Assembly (NCBI GenBank): GCA_029820915.1
Contig: JALGUI010000056.1
Location: 1-18,023, forward strand
DNA length: 18,023 nt
Reading direction: 5' to 3'
Origin: Candidatus Zipacnadia bacterium
GTDB taxonomy: Bacteria > Armatimonadota > Zipacnadia > Zipacnadales > UBA5352
Shown here: positions 16,001 through 18,023 of the stretch, piece by piece
Layout: every line of letters begins with the position of its first letter
Numbering within the stretch: the stretch's first letter is position 1
Position numbers and translations under genes: made by a program
The notes under the pieces: model-generated
The model's input: the letters and a program-made list of their open reading frames with translations, nothing else
The model's database searches: none
What the model was told of the DNA's origin: nothing

Positions 16001-17907
16001 CGACTCTGGCGCTGCGGATGCCAGGGGAACGTCGCCTCGGTGCTCATCGAGAAGCCCGCGCGCGGCGACTTCCTCCCGATCATCGACGGCGGCTACAGCC
16101 TCCAGTACAGCCCGCTCATGGAGTACCGCGAGGGGCGCGGGATGATCCTTTTCTGCCAGATGGACGTGACCGGCCGTACCGAGGTGGACCCCGCCGCGGA
16201 GACGCTGGCGCGGAACATCATCCGCTACGTGGCCGACTGCGAGCCCGCGCCGACTCGCGGGGCCGTCTACGTCGGCGACCCGGCCGGCAGGCGTCACCTC
16301 GAATTCGCGGGCATCGCCCCGGGCTCGTACGATGGGGGGGAGCTGTCGGCGGACCAGGCGCTGATTGTGGGACCCGGCGGGGGCCGGGAGCTTGCCGGTA
16401 GCGCGGCGGCGGTCGGCGCGTTCCTGGACGCGGGCGGCAACCTGCTGGCGCTGGGGCTCGACGAGGCGAACGCGAACGCATTCCTGCCGTTCGAGGTCAG
16501 CATGAAGCAGGAGGAGCACATTGCCTCGTTCTTCGAGCCACTCGGCAGGCGGTCCCTGCTGGTGGGAGTGGGCCCCGCCGACGTCCACAACCGCGACCCG
16601 CGCGAGCTGCCCCTCGTCTCGGGAGGCGCCTCCGTGGTCGGCAATGGCGTCCTGGCCGTCCGCGAGACCTCGAACCTCGTGTTCTGCCAACTGCCGCCGC
16701 ACACAGTGACGAGGGCCCAAGGGGAGGCGCCATCCTTCGTAGTCGATGCGGAGGATGCCGCGGATGGCAGCCAGAGCGCCCTGGTCACGATGGGTTGTGC
16801 GACGGGATTCGGCTGTCAGTTCGGCCAGAAGGCAACGGCGGCCGGTGAAGTCGGCAAGACCTACACGTTTGCGGTGCTCGTCAAGGCCATAGCTGGCCCC
16901 GTGCAAGCACACCTCGAGATCGAGCGGGGAGGCCCTGGGATCGCGCGCTGAAGACTGAGAGGTTCCCCGTGTCCGAGGACGACTGGACGGAGCTGCACGC
17001 GACGTTCAGGGTCGAGCAGCCCTTTGACGAGGGCCGGCAGGCCTACATCGGATGCAACGACGATGGCGGCCGATTCAGGGCCGACATGCTCCAACTCTAC
17101 GAGGGAGATTATGTCCCGTGGCAAGCGGCGGCTGAGGGACGCGAGAACCTGTTCGCCAACGCGAGTTTCGAGGAGGGGACGGAGCCCTGGTTCTTCCAAC
17201 ATCGAGAGAACCGGAACACCAGGCGCACCTTCCGGCGCGCGTCCTTCATGCTGAGTCGGATTCTGGCGAACATGGGGGTCAGTGCGGAGACTCCGCTGCT
17301 CGAGCACTTCTCGAATCCGCCCGGCGGCCGCGGTGACGAAGCCGCCGAGCCGCTCGTCAAGAACGGTGACTTCAGTGTGGATGCCGATGAGGACGGCGTC
17401 GCAGATGGGTGGACGTGCGAAGTCACGGGCGAAGGCACATCGCGTGCACGCGAGAGAGTTGAGCCCGGCGCCGAGAAGTGGTGTCAGCGCGCCACCTGCG
17501 AGCGGCCCAATGCGGACGGACGCAGCGAGGTGATACTGGTCCAGCAGGGCGTCCCCGTGAAGGAGGGCCAGTGGTATCGGATCTCACTCAGAGCGAGGGC
17601 GGAGGGGACCAATGGTGTCAGCGTCGCCATGACGATCGCCAACACGGAGACCTGGCGGTTCTTCTTCGAGCAGGAGGCGTTCGCGCCGGATGAGGAGTGG
17701 CGGGACTTCACCTTCCTCGTGCAGCCCAACGACACGGCCGACGCCAACACGCGCTTCCAGATCTGGCACTCGGGCGTCGGGACGGTGTGGTACTCGGATG
17801 TTCACATGGAACCCATCGATGCGCCGGACAAAGGGAGGTGGCTGGCCGGGCTCTACCTGGATGAGCCGGAGGAGTGCGACGACCCGTACCGGTTCTTCCG
17901 GTGGTAA
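13019..17907 (+). CDS. Secreted giant GH2-like multidomain protein, one-base deletion near residue 1303
   Basis: The signal peptide is MRPSEVVLSAMLVCVVALLN plus PGACRG. Residues about 45-200 are a GH2 sugar-binding sandwich (TTAWYQREITVPDDWAGRRV), 215-335 an Ig-like domain, and 335-680 a GH2-type barrel (FYLNGTRLFLS, LLRLKSFGINFVYTHNYG). The nucleophile position is kept as E558 in PVFLCEYAAP. The acid/base site is not: the expected NHPS...WS-GNE reads N453HPSVVAYSTSHN465. Later parts are beta-sandwich 740-850, two Rossmann/amidotransferase-like domains about 855-1200 (ILVVGKGAL, ALIVGPGGG), and two carbohydrate-binding sandwiches, the last (about 1440-1620) opening LVKNGDFSVDADEDGVADGW. The first frame ends at TGA 16949. 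Homology continues in the next frame (RPWDRALKTERFPVSEDDW) to the stop at 17907; adding one G to the run at 16926-16929 joins them into about 1,629 residues. Confidence 0.85.
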
Positions 17908-17915
17908 GGCAATAC

Positions 17916-17944
17916 TGTTCATTTAGAGCGATATGTGGTATACT
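17916..17944 (+). promoter_or_regulatory. Extended -10 promoter for the right-edge gene
   Basis: TGGTATACT at 17936-17944 matches the extended -10 form TGnTATAAT at all but one base. A weak -35 candidate, TGTTCA at 17916-17921, is 17 bases upstream. The stretch from 17908 to 17945 is visibly AT-richer than its surroundings. A start near 17951 would leave a leader of about 33 bases. Confidence 0.6.
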
Positions 17945-17983
17945 TCCGGCGCTGGTCATCTTGCCGCCGGAGGTGGGAGACAG

Positions 17984-18023
17984 ATGCCGCGAACGCCTGC
18001 CACGTTGCCGGAGGGAGTACGCG
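17984..18023 (+). CDS. Start of an unidentified gene (cut by window edge)
   Basis: ATG 17984 follows GGAGGTGGGAGACAG, an adequate ribosome binding site, and lies downstream of the extended -10 promoter. Thirteen complete codons are visible (MPRTPATLPEGVR). There is no signal peptide in this stretch, unlike most complete upstream genes, so it may be cytosolic. Too little is present to name a family. Confidence 0.5.
   Translation, partial: MPRTPATLPEGVR

Noticed and set aside
16920..16972. Programmed -1 frameshifting in the GH2-like gene
   Set aside because: The slip site is a short GGGG run with no classical slippery heptamer and no obvious downstream pseudoknot; an indel error or mutation is simpler.
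17888..17903. Inverted repeat ACCGG-TTCTT-CCGGT at the end of the GH2-like gene as a terminator
   Set aside because: It lies inside the coding sequence and is not followed by a run of T.

Overview
This is a high-GC bacterial window, most likely a metagenome-derived or environmental genome. It is dominated by large secreted carbohydrate-active proteins. The mix is GH123/DUF4091-type enzymes, CBM9-like and GH2-like giants, and GH32/GH43-like five-bladed propellers. Almost every gene has an N-terminal signal peptide and a strong GGAGG ribosome binding site. That style is familiar from Planctomycetota, Armatimonadota, Lentisphaerota and Hydrogenedentota. The sequence does not let me choose a phylum. 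There are no RNA genes, CRISPR arrays, transporters or SusC/D-like proteins in view. The only possible regulator would be the unidentified gene entering at the right edge.

Layout. Left arm (minus strand, read right to left): a GH123/DUF4091-like enzyme with a one-base frameshift (3991-2119), a CBM9-like plus GH123-N-like protein that stops before its catalytic barrel (2019-364), and the N-terminus of a GH32/43-like propeller enzyme running off the left edge (306-1). Gaps of 99 and 57 bases suggest one operon. A 734-base divergent region (3992-4725) follows. It holds a 50-base imperfect tandem repeat, a 120-base copy of the start of a gene located 3.4 kb downstream, and an IS3-type transposase relic. 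Right arm (plus strand): a double-propeller protein (4726-7698), a second DUF4091-like enzyme (7778-10111), a clan GH-A glycosidase (10441-12519), and a GH2-like protein of about 1,630 residues interrupted by a one-base deletion (13019-17907). A new gene begins at 17984 behind a good extended -10 promoter.

The genes read as a dispersed toolkit for an extracellular, heteropolymeric glycan. Two DUF4091/GH123 barrels keep the paired Asp-Glu expected for beta-N-acetylhexosaminidase-type chemistry. The GH-A enzyme keeps both catalytic Glu residues. The GH2-like protein has lost the canonical acid/base Glu. The propeller proteins may bind or cleave substituent sugars. The substrate is not determined.

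The accessory interest lies between the genes. Three degraded IS3-family transposase pieces, all on the minus strand, occupy the spacers at 4499-4574, 10127-10283 and about 12615-12882. The last two are an orfB piece and an orfA piece in correct element order with the GH-A gene between them. The near-perfect 120-base duplication ends exactly where the first relic begins. This points to recent rearrangement, or to an assembly join that needs testing. I did not find a clearly new biological system. The best leads are the IS-bracketed glycosidase, the duplicated leader around the double-propeller gene, and the GH2-like protein without its acid/base.
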